Shown: one piece after another, positions 30,532 to 41,825 of the stretch
Numbering within the stretch: position 1 is the stretch's first letter
Layout of the letters: the number at the start of each line of letters is the position of its first letter
NCBI RefSeq assembly: GCF_001705435.1
Contig: NZ_MDEN01000061.1
Span: 248,001-312,000, forward strand
Direction of reading: 5' to 3'
DNA length: 64,000 nucleotides
Source of the DNA: Pseudomonas graminis
GTDB lineage: Bacteria; Pseudomonadota; Gammaproteobacteria; Pseudomonadales; Pseudomonadaceae
Notes under the pieces: generated by a model
What the model was told of the DNA's origin: nothing
Seen by the model: the letters and a program-made list of their open reading frames with translations, nothing else
Database searches by the model: none
Made by a program: the position numbers and the translations under genes

Positions 30532-31560
30532 TCATGAGACCTTGACCACCAGCTTGCCAAAGTTCTTGCCGTCGAGCAGGCCAATGAACGCGTCCGGCGC
30601 GTTCTCCAGGCCTTCAACCACGTCTTCGCGGAATTTCACCTTGCCGTCCTTCACCAGCGGAATCATGGCCTGCATGAATTCGTCCAGGCGATCGTAATAC
30701 TCTTCGTAGACGATGAAGCCCTGAATCTTCGCACGCTTGGTCAGCAGCGTGCGCATCAACAGCGGCAGCCGATTCGGCCCCTCTGGCTCACTCTGGGCGT
30801 TGTAATGGGCGATCAGGCCGCACAACGGCACCCGCGCACGCTCATTGAGCAGCGGTATGACCGATTCCAGCACCTTGCCGCCGACCAGTTCGAAATAGAT
30901 GTCGATGCCGTCCGGAACGGCCGCCTTCAGCTGCTCGGCGAAGTCCTCGCTGCGGTGATCGATGCAAGCGTCAAAACCCAGCTCATCGACCACGTAACGG
31001 CACTTGTCTTCGCCACCGGCAACGCCCACCACCCGCAGGCCATTGAGCTTGGCCACTTGGCCGACCACCGAACCGACTGCCCCCGAAGCCGCCGCGACGA
31101 CCAGGGTTTCGCCCGCTTTCGGCTTGCCGATGTCCATCAAGCCCATGTAACCGGTGATGCCCGGCATACCGAGCACGCCGACCGCCATTGACGGGCTGGG
31201 CAGGTCCTTCGGCGCCATCAATAGATTGCTGCCATCAGAAATGCTGTGGGTCTGCCAGCCGGTCTGACCCACGACCAGATCACCTTCCTTGAATGCAGGA
31301 TTGCGCGACTGCTCGACCACGCTGACCGCGCCGCCCTCCATCACCGCGTCGATTTCCACCGGTGCCGCGTAGGACGGCGCGTCGCTCATGCGACCGCGCA
31401 TGTAGGGATCGAGGGACAGGTAGAGCGTGCGCAGCTGCACCTGACCGTCTTGCAGGTCAGGCAGCGCCTCGCGCTCGAGTCGGAAGTTTTCCGGGGTCGG
31501 CGCGCCCTGGGGGCGGGATGCCAGGACGACACGCTGGTTGAGGATCAATTCTTGGGTCAT
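30532..31560 (-). CDS. curA: NADP-dependent MDR oxidoreductase (CurA/leukotriene B4 dehydrogenase type)
   Basis: This is a zinc-independent medium-chain reductase; E. coli CurA reduces curcumin and related enones with NADPH. The 342-residue protein shows ASRPQGAPTPENFRLE, LRTLYLSLDPYMRGRMSD, the MPGITGYMGL loop, the nucleotide-binding AAASGAVGSVVGQVAKL and ENAPDAFIGLLDGKNFGKLVV, all strongly like CurA. It is inserted between ybaB and recR; a terminator at 31685-31717 separates it from ybaB. The natural substrate is unknown. Confidence 0.88.
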   Translation of the reverse strand: MTQELILNQRVVLASRPQGAPTPENFRLEREALPDLQDGQVQLRTLYLSLDPYMRGRMSDAPSYAAPVEIDAVMEGGAVSVVEQSRNPAFKEGDLVVGQTGWQTHSISDGSNLLMAPKDLPSPSMAVGVLGMPGITGYMGLMDIGKPKAGETLVVAAASGAVGSVVGQVAKLNGLRVVGVAGGEDKCRYVVDELGFDACIDHRSEDFAEQLKAAVPDGIDIYFELVGGKVLESVIPLLNERARVPLCGLIAHYNAQSEPEGPNRLPLLMRTLLTKRAKIQGFIVYEEYYDRLDEFMQAMIPLVKDGKVKFREDVVEGLENAPDAFIGLLDGKNFGKLVVKVS

Positions 31561-31684
31561 CGGAATGGGCTCCATGATGAAGGGTTGCAAGGGTATAGAA
31601 AGCAGACCGTGGGCAGCCGGACGGGTTCGGTCGGATGTGGGCTCCCTATGGCGCGCTTCGTGCTGACGGCTTGCCGCCGTGCCC

Positions 31685-31717
31685 AAACGAAAATGCCAGG
31701 CACGAGGGCCTGGCATC
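31685..31717 (-). terminator. Rho-independent terminator of ybaB
   Basis: On the minus strand ATGCCAGGC and its complement GCCTGGCAT form a 9-bp stem followed by TTTTCGTTT, 24 bases after the ybaB stop codon. Confidence 0.85.
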
Positions 31718-31740
31718 TTGATGTCGCAACCGCCGTCCGA

Positions 31741-32067
31741 TCAGAACGGCATTTTCATGCCCGGCGGCAGCTGCATGCCGGCGGTCATGCTGGCGGTCTT
31801 TTCCTGGCTGGCCGCTTCGATCTTGCGCACAGCGTCGTTGACGGCCGCAGCGATCAGGTCTTCCAGAATTTCCTTCTCTTCCTGCATCAGGCTGTCGTCC
31901 AGGCTGACGCGCTTGACGTCATGACGCCCGGTCATGACCACGCTGACCAGACCGGCGCCAGACTGGCCGGTCACTTCAGCGTTGGCCAGTTCTTCCTGCA
32001 TCTTGGCCATTTTTTCCTGCATCTGCTGAGCCTGCTTCATCAGGCCTGCCATGCCACCTTTCATCAT
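31741..32067 (-). CDS. ybaB: Nucleoid-associated protein, YbaB/EbfC family
   Basis: This small DNA-binding dimer has a methionine-, glutamine- and lysine-rich first helix ([20 protein letters not shown]) and the conserved [19 protein letters not shown] helix. The 108-residue length is typical. GGAGT lies upstream of the ATG at 32067; codons up to 32112 precede that site. It follows dnaX, the standard arrangement in Proteobacteria, though a GC hairpin lies between. Confidence 0.93.
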   Translation of the reverse strand: MMKGGMAGLMKQAQQMQEKMAKMQEELANAEVTGQSGAGLVSVVMTGRHDVKRVSLDDSLMQEEKEILEDLIAAAVNDAVRKIEAASQEKTASMTAGMQLPPGMKMPF

Positions 32068-32115
32068 GGGAGTTACTCCTCGGAAGTCATCGGATAGAAA
32101 GTCATTGAACAATTA

Positions 32116-32141
32116 GGGGCGCCCTATCAGCTTAGCGCCCC
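32116..32141 (-). terminator. GC-rich hairpin between dnaX and ybaB
   Basis: GGGGCGC (32116-32122) pairs with GCGCCCC (32135-32141), followed on the minus strand by TAATTGTT. It may attenuate rather than fully terminate, since dnaX and ybaB are usually cotranscribed. Confidence 0.4.
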
Positions 32142-32162
32142 CGGGAATCATCGGGCGTGGAC

Positions 32163-34316
<2,154 letters not shown>

Positions 34317-34526
34317 TGAAAACCGTCGCGACTGGGTTGCGGAAGACCGCCAATGCTAGCGGAGCAGGGGCAAAATTGCATCTGGTGTCCGACGCTTATC
34401 GCTTTATTATGGCTGGCCTGGCTCCGCAAGACGGCTCCGCGAGACGGTTCCCTCACAAGGTCCCACACCTGGATTCCGAAGACACAGCAGGCTTGAAACG
34501 TCGCACTGTTACTTCGAGGGATCCGG

Positions 34527-35303
34527 ATGCGAGTGTGGGTGAGTGGCTTGGGACTTTCGAGTGCCTTGGGGTTATGGAGCGCGTCGGCGCTCGCAGACGG
34601 TCCGCCGTTGCGCTTTGCCGTGGCCGACAGTTGGTCGATGCCGCTGATGCAGGTGGGCCCCGACGGGCCAGAGGCCGGGATTCTGTTCGACATCATGGAA
34701 AGTCTGGCCCGCCAGATCGGCCAGACCGCCCAGTACCGCGTGTACCCGCGGCTGCGTGTGCAGGCGGCCACCGAGCGCGGTGACGTTGACGTGCGGTGTT
34801 ACGCCGCCCAGTCCTGGTTGCCGGACATGTTGGGGGACTTCACCTGGAGCCTGCCGCTGCTGACCCAGCGCAACGTGCTGGTCGGCAGCGCCTACGACAC
34901 CACCCCCTTTGAACTGAGCGCAATTCTCGGCGATCACATCGGTACGGTGCTGGGCTACGCCTACCCGGTGCTGGACCCGCTGTTCGCCACCCGCGATCTG
35001 ATCCGCGAAGACGCGAGGTTGCAGGAGCAGGTTCTGCAAAAGCTCTCGGCCCACCGCTACCGATACGCCGTGGACACCCAGTGGTCGCTGGACTGGTACA
35101 ACCGCGATCAGAAAGCCGACGAGAAACTCAGGGCCGTGTGGGTCATCGATGAGCAGCCGGTGGGCTGCGTCGCCCGCAACGACCCGAGCGTGCCGGCGCA
35201 ACGCATCATGCGCACGCTGCTGAGGATGAAGATGTCCGGGGAGATCGAGCGGATTGTCGAGCGGTATCAGGTGCATTCGGGGAATCCGGCCGATCCCTAT
35301 TGA
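34527..35303 (+). CDS. Periplasmic solute-binding protein, SBP_bac_3 family
   Basis: The 258-residue product has a signal peptide ending in SASALA (cleavage about residue 23) and reads as a periplasmic binding protein of the amino-acid type: GILFDIMESLARQIG early on, RGDVDVRCYAAQSW in the middle, and a C-terminal ARNDPSVPAQRIMRTLLRMKMSGEIERIVERY. No transport permease or ATPase genes are adjacent, so it may be an orphan binding protein or a sensor-type input. Ligand unknown. No strong ribosome site is visible. Confidence 0.8.
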   Translation: MRVWVSGLGLSSALGLWSASALADGPPLRFAVADSWSMPLMQVGPDGPEAGILFDIMESLARQIGQTAQYRVYPRLRVQAATERGDVDVRCYAAQSWLPDMLGDFTWSLPLLTQRNVLVGSAYDTTPFELSAILGDHIGTVLGYAYPVLDPLFATRDLIREDARLQEQVLQKLSAHRYRYAVDTQWSLDWYNRDQKADEKLRAVWVIDEQPVGCVARNDPSVPAQRIMRTLLRMKMSGEIERIVERYQVHSGNPADPY

Positions 35304-35322
35304 GCCTGCGCCGTTTTCCTGA

Positions 35323-35422
35323 TGTGGGACTGGCTTTAGCCGGGAAAGCGTCATGTGACACACCGCAAGACTGATGGCGTTCCCACTGGCCTCTTCCGTG
35401 TAGGACCGGCTTTAGCCGGGAA
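35323..35422. repeat. Two direct REP copies
   Basis: GGGACTGGCTTTAGCCGGGAA at about 35325-35346 and TAGGACCGGCTTTAGCCGGG at 35401-35420 are in the same orientation, each followed by a similar GCGTCATG(T/G)G tail, suggesting duplication of a longer unit. Confidence 0.8.
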
Positions 35423-35539
35423 GGCGTCATGGGGCACACCACAACTTTGATGTCACCCACCGCTGTAGCAATCCCGTCATATTCCCTCGCTAGGCTCCGG
35501 CGACACATGTTGTAACAACTCGACCTGCGAGCGCCCGCC

Positions 35540-37246
35540 ATGAGCAAGAAACCGGAAGATCCAGCACAGGCTTCAGTCCCCCGGCCACAGGTGGATGACA
35601 GCCGCCGACGCTTCCTCGGTGGCGTGGCGGTGCTGGGCGCAGGCGCGACCCTGAGTGGCGTGGTGGGCGCTGCCGAATCAGGCGTTGAAGGCAAGCCTGC
35701 AACGGACGCCCTGCTGACCGGCCCGGCGCTGGACAAAGCGCTGCAGGACAACGTCAAGACCATCGTGGTCATCTACGGCGAGAACCGCAGCTTCAATAAC
35801 CTGTTCGCCAACTTCCCCGGCGTCGAGCACCCGCTTTCCGCCGTGAAAGCCGACCACTACCGCCAGCGCGACCGCGACGGCAAAGTCCTCGACACCCTGC
35901 CGCAGTGCTGGGGCGGTGTCTGCCAGATCGGCCCGCAAAGCGTCGACGGCGTGACCTACGCCACAGGCGTGCAGTACCAGGAAAACCTGCCCAACGCGCC
36001 CTTCCCCCTCAAAGGCCCGAGCGGCGAGGACCTGCCACTCAGCGTCGTCACCCGGGACTTGTGGCACGTGTTTTACCAGAACCAGATGCAGATCAATGGC
36101 GGCAAGAACGACGCCTTCGTCGCTTGGGCGGATTCCGGCGGCCTGACCATGGGCTATTACGCCCAGACCCAATATTCCCTGCGCCTGTGGGACGTCGCCA
36201 AAGAATTCGTGCTCTGCGACAACTTCTTCCAGGGCGCTTTCGGCGGATCGTTCCTCAACCACCAGTACCTGATCTCGGCCCGAGCGCCCTTCTACCCGGA
36301 CGCGGCGAACTCCCCGGCCAAATCGCAGATCGCCGTGCTGGAAAGCAGCGACCCGCTGGACTATCGGCTCAAACCCCTGGAGAAGTCACCGGTCAGCGCC
36401 ATGACCGGCCCGCCACAATTCGGCCCGAGCGCGCTGACGCCGGACGGTTACGGCGTCAACACCATGGCCCCGCCCTACTGGCCGACCTGGCTGCGGGACA
36501 AGGAGAAACCGGACTATTCGCAGCCGGGGCTGGCCAACGTCCTGGTGCCGCAAACCCATGAACACATCGGCGACAAGCTCTCGAAAAAGAACGTCGACTG
36601 GGCCTGGTACGCCGGCGCTTGGCAGGTGACGCCGGACGAGTACAAGGACTCGACGGGCATCCCGAAAATCCCGAACTTCCAGTACCACCACCAGCCGTTC
36701 AACTACTTCAAGCAGCAGGGCCCCGACAATCCGGCAGAGCGCAAGAAGCGCCTGCGCGACGGCGGCCTGGGCGACGAGTCCTCCAGTAATAAATTCCTGG
36801 CCGACGCCGAGGCGGGCAAGCTGCCCGCAGTGACCTTCTACAAACCCCAGGGCAACCTCAACATGCACGCCGGTTACGCCGACGTGGCGGCCGGCGACCG
36901 ACACATCGATCGCGCGATCAAAGTGCTGCGCAACAGCCCGCAGTGGAAGAACATGGTGATTATCATCACGGTCGACGAAAACGGCGGCTGGTGGGACCAC
37001 GTTGCGCCGCCGAAAGGCGATCGCTGGGGACCGGGCACGCGGGTGCCGGCGATCGTGATTTCACCCTTCGCGCGCAAAGGCACGGTCGACCACACGGTGT
37101 ACGACACCGCCTCGATCCTGCGTCTGATTACGCGGGTGCATGGTCTGGAAAAACTGGACGGACTGACCGAGCGCGACAACGCCATGGCCGCACGGGGTCA
37201 GGCACCGATGGGTGACCTGAGCAACGCGCTGCAGTTTCCGGCGTAG
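35540..37246 (+). CDS. Tat-exported phosphoesterase (AcpA/phospholipase C superfamily)
   Basis: The 568-residue protein starts with a twin-arginine signal (SRRRFLGG at 21-28, then an alanine/glycine-rich stretch), so it is exported folded. The body matches the phosphoesterase superfamily of acid phosphatase AcpA and bacterial phospholipases [14 protein letters not shown] with a metal-binding glutamate-asparagine pair, FLNHQYLI, and near the end [20 protein letters not shown]. Length and absence of the PLC C-terminal repeats suggest an acid phosphatase. Substrate is not decided by sequence. Confidence 0.85.
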   Translation: MSKKPEDPAQASVPRPQVDDSRRRFLGGVAVLGAGATLSGVVGAAESGVEGKPATDALLTGPALDKALQDNVKTIVVIYGENRSFNNLFANFPGVEHPLSAVKADHYRQRDRDGKVLDTLPQCWGGVCQIGPQSVDGVTYATGVQYQENLPNAPFPLKGPSGEDLPLSVVTRDLWHVFYQNQMQINGGKNDAFVAWADSGGLTMGYYAQTQYSLRLWDVAKEFVLCDNFFQGAFGGSFLNHQYLISARAPFYPDAANSPAKSQIAVLESSDPLDYRLKPLEKSPVSAMTGPPQFGPSALTPDGYGVNTMAPPYWPTWLRDKEKPDYSQPGLANVLVPQTHEHIGDKLSKKNVDWAWYAGAWQVTPDEYKDSTGIPKIPNFQYHHQPFNYFKQQGPDNPAERKKRLRDGGLGDESSSNKFLADAEAGKLPAVTFYKPQGNLNMHAGYADVAAGDRHIDRAIKVLRNSPQWKNMVIIITVDENGGWWDHVAPPKGDRWGPGTRVPAIVISPFARKGTVDHTVYDTASILRLITRVHGLEKLDGLTERDNAMAARGQAPMGDLSNALQFPA

Positions 37247-37292
37247 ACAGGCGCGCAACCATCGCGGGCAGGTGAGCTGATCTTATGTGTAA

Positions 37293-38492
37293 TCAAGCCG
37301 CCTGCCGACCGCCGCGCTCGTTCGGCAAGCAGGCGGTCAACACCGCCAGCACAACGGCAACTCCTGCAATCACCCCATACACGGCAACGAACGAGCCGCT
37401 CAGGCTCGCCAGCAGCCCGGCGCAGTAATTGCCGAGCATGCCGCCCACGCCCTGCATTATGTTGGCGATGCCGAAGATGGTCACGGCCAGCGCAGCACGG
37501 GACGCCATCTTCGACACGTACGCCGGTATCAGTCCGAAGATCGGGTAGAACGCCACGGCAAACACGACGCCCGCCACCAGCGGCCAGTAGCCGGTCGGCG
37601 CGACGACCAGAATCACCGCTGCCGTCGCCACGCAGACGTACACCATCAGCATCGCCGCACGCAGGCCGATGCGGTCCGACAACGCGCCGAGCGCCAGGCC
37701 GCTGAACATGCCGACGAAACCGATGCTGGCCCAGATCTGCGCGGTGTATTCGACGCCGAAATGCAACTCCGTGCGCAAGTAGGACGACAGGTAGTTCTGA
37801 AACGGAAAGGTCGAGAAGCCGATCAGAAAATTCATCGACCAGACCTTGTATACCCAGCCCTGCAGCGCCTCACGCAGCACGCCTTTGCCTGGCCCGCCCT
37901 CACTGGTGCTCTCATCGTTGCGCAGAAAGAGCCGCGCGCGTTTGAACACCAGAAACACGCCGGCCACCAGCACGACCGTGATCAGCCCGACGATCCACCA
38001 CACCGTGCGCCACTCGCCCTGGGGCGCATACAACGGCACCAGCAGGCTGTTGATGAACACGCCATAACTGGTGCCGCTCGACACCAGCCCCATGGCCATG
38101 CCGCGGTATTGATAGGGCACGGCGCGCGCGATCACGTCGACCATCGGCACGAACACCGTCGCCGCCGTGCCAGCCAGAACAGTCAGCAGCACACCGATCA
38201 GCACCACGTTCTGCGCCAGGGGCATGAGCAGCAAGGCCAGGGCGCACACGGCGCCCGATCCGAAGATCATCCAGCCGCCGCCAACACGAGGCGTCAGCCA
38301 GGCCGCCAACAGCGCGCTGGCGAGAAACCCCGCCTGCCCCGCTGCGGTGATGGTGCCCACGTAAGCGATATCGAAGCCCAGGCTGGCGCGCATGTCCGGC
38401 ACCAGTTGGGCGAAGAGGTAGATCCCGAAACCGTAGGTGGCCGCCACGAGCCCCGTGAGTAACAGCACAATCAGTGCATTGGCACGCATCAT
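37293..38492 (-). CDS. Major facilitator superfamily transporter
   Basis: The 399-residue protein has twelve predicted membrane helices and the loop 8-9 type motif LALGALSDRIGLRAAM. The start at 38492 has AAGGA five bases upstream; an ATG at 38498 overlaps that site. Substrate cannot be inferred, and neighbours do not suggest one. Confidence 0.82.
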   Translation of the reverse strand: MMRANALIVLLLTGLVAATYGFGIYLFAQLVPDMRASLGFDIAYVGTITAAGQAGFLASALLAAWLTPRVGGGWMIFGSGAVCALALLLMPLAQNVVLIGVLLTVLAGTAATVFVPMVDVIARAVPYQYRGMAMGLVSSGTSYGVFINSLLVPLYAPQGEWRTVWWIVGLITVVLVAGVFLVFKRARLFLRNDESTSEGGPGKGVLREALQGWVYKVWSMNFLIGFSTFPFQNYLSSYLRTELHFGVEYTAQIWASIGFVGMFSGLALGALSDRIGLRAAMLMVYVCVATAAVILVVAPTGYWPLVAGVVFAVAFYPIFGLIPAYVSKMASRAALAVTIFGIANIMQGVGGMLGNYCAGLLASLSGSFVAVYGVIAGVAVVLAVLTACLPNERGGRQAA

Positions 38493-38589
38493 CGGCATCC
38501 TTGCTGAGGTCCGTCGCCGGCGCGGCGGCAGGAGTCGACCCGGATAATCAGTGCTGGATCAACCCACAGGCTAGCGTAAAACCGGCGCA

Positions 38590-38958
38590 TTACTGACAGG
38601 GAAACGCGTTTTTCAACGCCGCGACCACCAACACGGATTCATTCAGGTGCAAGCTCTCGGGATGGGCCTGCAAGGACTGCACAATAATGCGCATCGACTG
38701 GATCATCGGAATGCCACCTTCGGGCACGCACACCAGCCGGGGCAATCCGCCCGCCTCGTGGAACAGATCCAGAGTGTCCATCGTCGCTTGCAGCACCCCG
38801 ACACAATGCCCGACGCCCACGCCGTTCTGCGCCACGCCGCCGCTCATGCTGTTGATCCCGTCCTGGCATTCGAGCAACAACTTGTTGCCGTCCGCCAGAG
38901 CGCCAGCGCTCACACAGAGCGCGAATAACGCCGACACGCCCGCGATTGATTTACCCAT
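38590..38958 (-). CDS. Secreted Rap1a/Tai-like protein
   Basis: The 122-residue product has a signal peptide (cleavage after GALA, about residue 22) and the conserved pattern of the Rap1a/Tai immunity family: LLLECQ, GHCVGVLQ, VCVPEGG, LQAHPESLHL and a terminal ALKNAFPCQ. Family members bind and block type VI amidase effectors in the periplasm, but many genomes carry orphan copies. The start overlaps the coaA stop (TGATG), so it is translated after coaA. No effector or T6SS gene is near; an immunity role here is inference. Confidence 0.75.
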   Translation of the reverse strand: MGKSIAGVSALFALCVSAGALADGNKLLLECQDGINSMSGGVAQNGVGVGHCVGVLQATMDTLDLFHEAGGLPRLVCVPEGGIPMIQSMRIIVQSLQAHPESLHLNESVLVVAALKNAFPCQ

Positions 38959-39884
38959 CAGCGTAGCCACAATTCCTTCACCGAATGGTCCGACGCCTTA
39001 CGCACCACGAGACTGGCGCGCTCACGGGTCGGCAGGATGTTTTCCAGCAGATTGGGCCGGTTGATGTCGTGCCAGATTTTGCGCGCCGCGTCCGGGGATT
39101 TCTCCGGCGGCAGATCGGCCAGTTCGCGGAAGTAGGCGCCTCGCGCGCGAAACGCGGTGCGTTGCAGCATCAGAAAGCGCTCGACGTACCAGCGCTCGAT
39201 GTCACCCTCTTCGGCGTCCAGATAGATTGAAAAGTCAAAGAAGTCCGAGACGATGCTGCCGGGTTTCTGCCCGTCATTGCCCGCGGTCTGCAACACGTTC
39301 AACCCTTCGAAAATCAGGATGTCGGGCTGGCTGACCTTGAAGAACTGGTCCGGGACGATGTCATAGCTGATGTGGGAATAGACCGGGGCGGTGATTTCCG
39401 GCGTGCCGGCCTTCAGGTCAGAGAGAAACTTGACCATGCGCTTGCGATCGTAGCTTTCCGGAAAGCCCTTGCGGTGCATGATGCCGTCGGCGACAAGCCG
39501 GGCATTGGGGTGCAAAAAGCCGTCGGTGGTGATCAGATCGACCCGGGGATGATCCGGCCAGCGCGCCATCAGCGCCTGTAACACCCGGGCGAAGGTGCTC
39601 TTGCCGACCGCGACGCTGCCTGCCACCGCGACCACATAGGTCTGGCGCTTGGCAGGGCGTCCGAGAAAGGTGTCCTTGATGCTGTCGAGATTGCGCGCGG
39701 CGCTGACGTGCAGGTTGATCAGGCGCGACAACGGCAGGTAGATGTTGGCGACATCCTCCAGCGAGATGTCCTCGTTCACGCCCCGCAATGCGGCGAGGTC
39801 CTCTTCGGACAACGTCAATGGCGTACTGGCGCGCAGCCCCGCCCACTCCGCGCTGCTCATTACCAGATAGTCATCAGGGGCCAT
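38958..39884 (-). CDS. coaA: Pantothenate kinase, type I
   Basis: CoaA phosphorylates pantothenate in the first step of coenzyme A synthesis. The 308-residue product has the P-loop GSVAVGKST at 89-97, and further family motifs [30 protein letters not shown] and [10 protein letters not shown]. It belongs to the E. coli-like type I, not the type III (CoaX) enzyme that I recall for P. aeruginosa; this genome may have both. The ATG at 39884 is preferred to the adjacent TTG. It is coupled to the downstream Tai-like gene. Confidence 0.92.
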   Translation of the reverse strand: MAPDDYLVMSSAEWAGLRASTPLTLSEEDLAALRGVNEDISLEDVANIYLPLSRLINLHVSAARNLDSIKDTFLGRPAKRQTYVVAVAGSVAVGKSTFARVLQALMARWPDHPRVDLITTDGFLHPNARLVADGIMHRKGFPESYDRKRMVKFLSDLKAGTPEITAPVYSHISYDIVPDQFFKVSQPDILIFEGLNVLQTAGNDGQKPGSIVSDFFDFSIYLDAEEGDIERWYVERFLMLQRTAFRARGAYFRELADLPPEKSPDAARKIWHDINRPNLLENILPTRERASLVVRKASDHSVKELWLR

Positions 39885-39986
39885 CAATCGCGTTCCAGTC
39901 AGGTGTCCGTATCAACAATGGTGCGAAGACTATCGTATTGGTCCAAATGGAGGGCAGATTTATTTGAATCTGCCGGGGCGACTGGC

Positions 39987-40661
39987 TTACCTCGCTGACG
40001 GCATCTCTGCCAGATCCGCAGCCAGGGTTTCCAGCGTCGGCCGCATGATCATAGGCGCCGGCGCACCTTCGGGCGCAGACAGGCCAAGACGGTTATGCCA
40101 AATCGTCGGCAGTCCCACCTTGGCCGTGCCGAACAGATCGTACGCCGAACCCGCGACGAACACGGCATGGCTGGCATCCACACCCACGGTGTCCAGCGCC
40201 AGACGATAAGGCGCGGGGTCGGGCTTATAAAAGCCGGCTTTCTCCGAGGTAATGACCACGTCGAACGGGATACCCAGCACCTCCGCCGCGATCCGGCCCA
40301 GGCGCTCCGAACAGTTGGTGACGATACCCAGCTTGTAATGAGGCTTGAGGGATTCGAGGACCGACTGGGCTTCCGGCCAGGGCTGCAACTCCCCGAAGCG
40401 CCGATCGAGTTCTGCGGCGGCATGCTTGCCCAGGCCGACTTCCATCGCCGCCTGCTCCACCAGCGTGTCATAGGGGCGATAGCGGCCGCAGCCGTAGGTC
40501 GCCTTCAGGTAGGCCATGCGCCAGGTCCGGCCCAGCTCCTCGGAGCCGGCGACTGAATTCCACAGGGTCCAGGAGTCCAGCAAAGCGGTGAGCAGGTCGA
40601 AAAGTACGAGTTGGATGGGGGGTGTTGGACGGAGGGGTGATGGGGTGTCGGTTGTCATCAT
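39987..40661 (-). CDS. HAD-superfamily hydrolase, haloacid dehalogenase-like
   Basis: The 224-residue product has HAD motif I as LVLFDLLTALLDSW, with the nucleophile aspartate but a threonine at +3, motif II IVTNCSE, motif III lysine region SEKAGFYKPDP and motif IV VAGSAYDLFGTAKVG. The absence of the second motif-I aspartate is as in haloacid dehalogenases rather than phosphatases, so activity on 2-haloacids or a related ester is possible. AGGA precedes the ATG at 40661. It stands alone. Confidence 0.8.
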   Translation of the reverse strand: MMTTDTPSPLRPTPPIQLVLFDLLTALLDSWTLWNSVAGSEELGRTWRMAYLKATYGCGRYRPYDTLVEQAAMEVGLGKHAAAELDRRFGELQPWPEAQSVLESLKPHYKLGIVTNCSERLGRIAAEVLGIPFDVVITSEKAGFYKPDPAPYRLALDTVGVDASHAVFVAGSAYDLFGTAKVGLPTIWHNRLGLSAPEGAPAPMIMRPTLETLAADLAEMPSAR

Positions 40662-40986
40662 TATTATTCCTGAGCGGAGGGGTGGCGTGCGGAGGATGCC
40701 CGGCCAGTCAGCGTGATGGGCCTGTGGGTTTCTTCGCGATGGACTCCATTCTAGGCGGCGCATACGGCGATGAACCGCATGTGGCCTAACACTATGGTTC
40801 AGCGTTGGTTAAGGATCATTCCCTCAAGGTCGGGTTCCGACGAGCCACGCGATCAGAGATAACAACGTTGAGACACGCAGCCATTTGCCAACAAGACAGG
40901 GATGAAAAATTTGAGAGAGTGGAAGGGATCGAGGCCGCCAGGGATGCGGATGATCAATACTCGTCATGGCGACGAGAGTGCGTTAT
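40662..40986. other. Intergenic stretch between the HAD gene and the SRP RNA
   Basis: I see no gene here. The small frame starting at 40805 has no ribosome site and runs into the SRP RNA on the opposite strand. A short hairpin CTCGTC-N5-GACGAG at 40960-40976 lies just beyond the RNA's 3' end and may help termination. Confidence 0.4.
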
Positions 40987-41099
40987 GGAGGCAACCCCAC
41001 CAGCCACACCCCGGCACACAATGTTCCCGCTGTGGCTGCTGCCTTCCGGCTCTGACCAGGTTCACGGGTAATCGTTGCGGGGGGACCGATGGGGTCACC
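40987..41099 (-). ncRNA. ffs: 4.5S signal recognition particle RNA
   Basis: On the minus strand the apical SRP domain is plain: ACCTGGTCAGAGCCGGAAGGC followed by AGCAGCCACAGCGG, with the Ffh-binding GGAAG tetraloop region. The ends pair: GGTGACCCCATC at the 5' end (from 41099) is complementary along its length, with G-U pairs, to GGTGGGGTTGCC near the 3' end. About 113 nucleotides, as for Gammaproteobacterial 4.5S RNA. It binds Ffh to target membrane proteins. Exact ends are estimated from the pairing. Confidence 0.93.
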
Positions 41100-41326
41100 A
41101 TAACGACGCTCGCCAGTGGCGAGCCGCGCCATTGTACCGGTCTCGCGAGAAGTTACAACCTCTTGTTTCAGATTAAGATTTTGAGCGCCGTGAGCCCCTC
41201 GTCGCCTGCCCGATGCAGCGCATGAGGCGCTGAATGCGGCACAATGACGCCTGCCTTTTCACCTCCCACACGCAAGTGGCTGGCCCCTGCCCGGCCCCGC
41301 CAGGGCGCAAGACACAGGAACCACCG

Positions 41327-41821
41327 ATGCAGTTCGCGCTCACCCGCCATGAATCCCTCTCCCCCACCCAACAGCGCCAGTTGCTGGAGATCGAGCTGCT
41401 CCCCGAGCAGATCCGCCACGTCGGCGACATTCATGGCGGTCTGCACACGCTGACCGCACGTCCCGTCGCCGACCGGCAGGGCTTCGTACTGCTGGTGGAC
41501 GACATCCCCCGGGGCTTTTTCGTGCTCAAGCGCAGGTCGCTGTTGCCGGAGTGGGCACGTGAGCACGCGAAGGTGACCACCACGCTGCACGCGTTGATGG
41601 TCGATAAACGCTTTCAAGGCGGTGGTCTCGGCAAGCAATGCCTGCGCGCGCTGCCGGCGTTGGCGCGGGATTTATGGCCAGACACTGCGCAGTTGATGCT
41701 GGCGGTGGAGGCCGGCAATCACCCGGCGCGCCAGTTGTACCTGGCGCTGGGTTGGCAGGCGTTGCCCGAGCGCGATCCGGACCACGTCAGTGTCGAGCGG
41801 CTGATGCTGCTCGCACTGTAA
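41327..41821 (+). CDS. GNAT-family N-acetyltransferase
   Basis: The 164-residue product has the acetyl-CoA-binding motif of the GNAT fold in LMVDKRFQGGGLGKQCLRAL, followed by LMLAVEAGNHPARQLYLALGW, the usual motif B. AGGAA lies upstream of the ATG at 41327. Substrate unknown. It converges on the EAL gene with only four bases between. Confidence 0.85.
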   Translation: MQFALTRHESLSPTQQRQLLEIELLPEQIRHVGDIHGGLHTLTARPVADRQGFVLLVDDIPRGFFVLKRRSLLPEWAREHAKVTTTLHALMVDKRFQGGGLGKQCLRALPALARDLWPDTAQLMLAVEAGNHPARQLYLALGWQALPERDPDHVSVERLMLLAL

Positions 41822-41825
41822 TCAC

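Noticed and set aside
40805-41071. 88-codon plus-strand frame
   Set aside because: Runs into the antisense of the SRP RNA and lacks a ribosome site.
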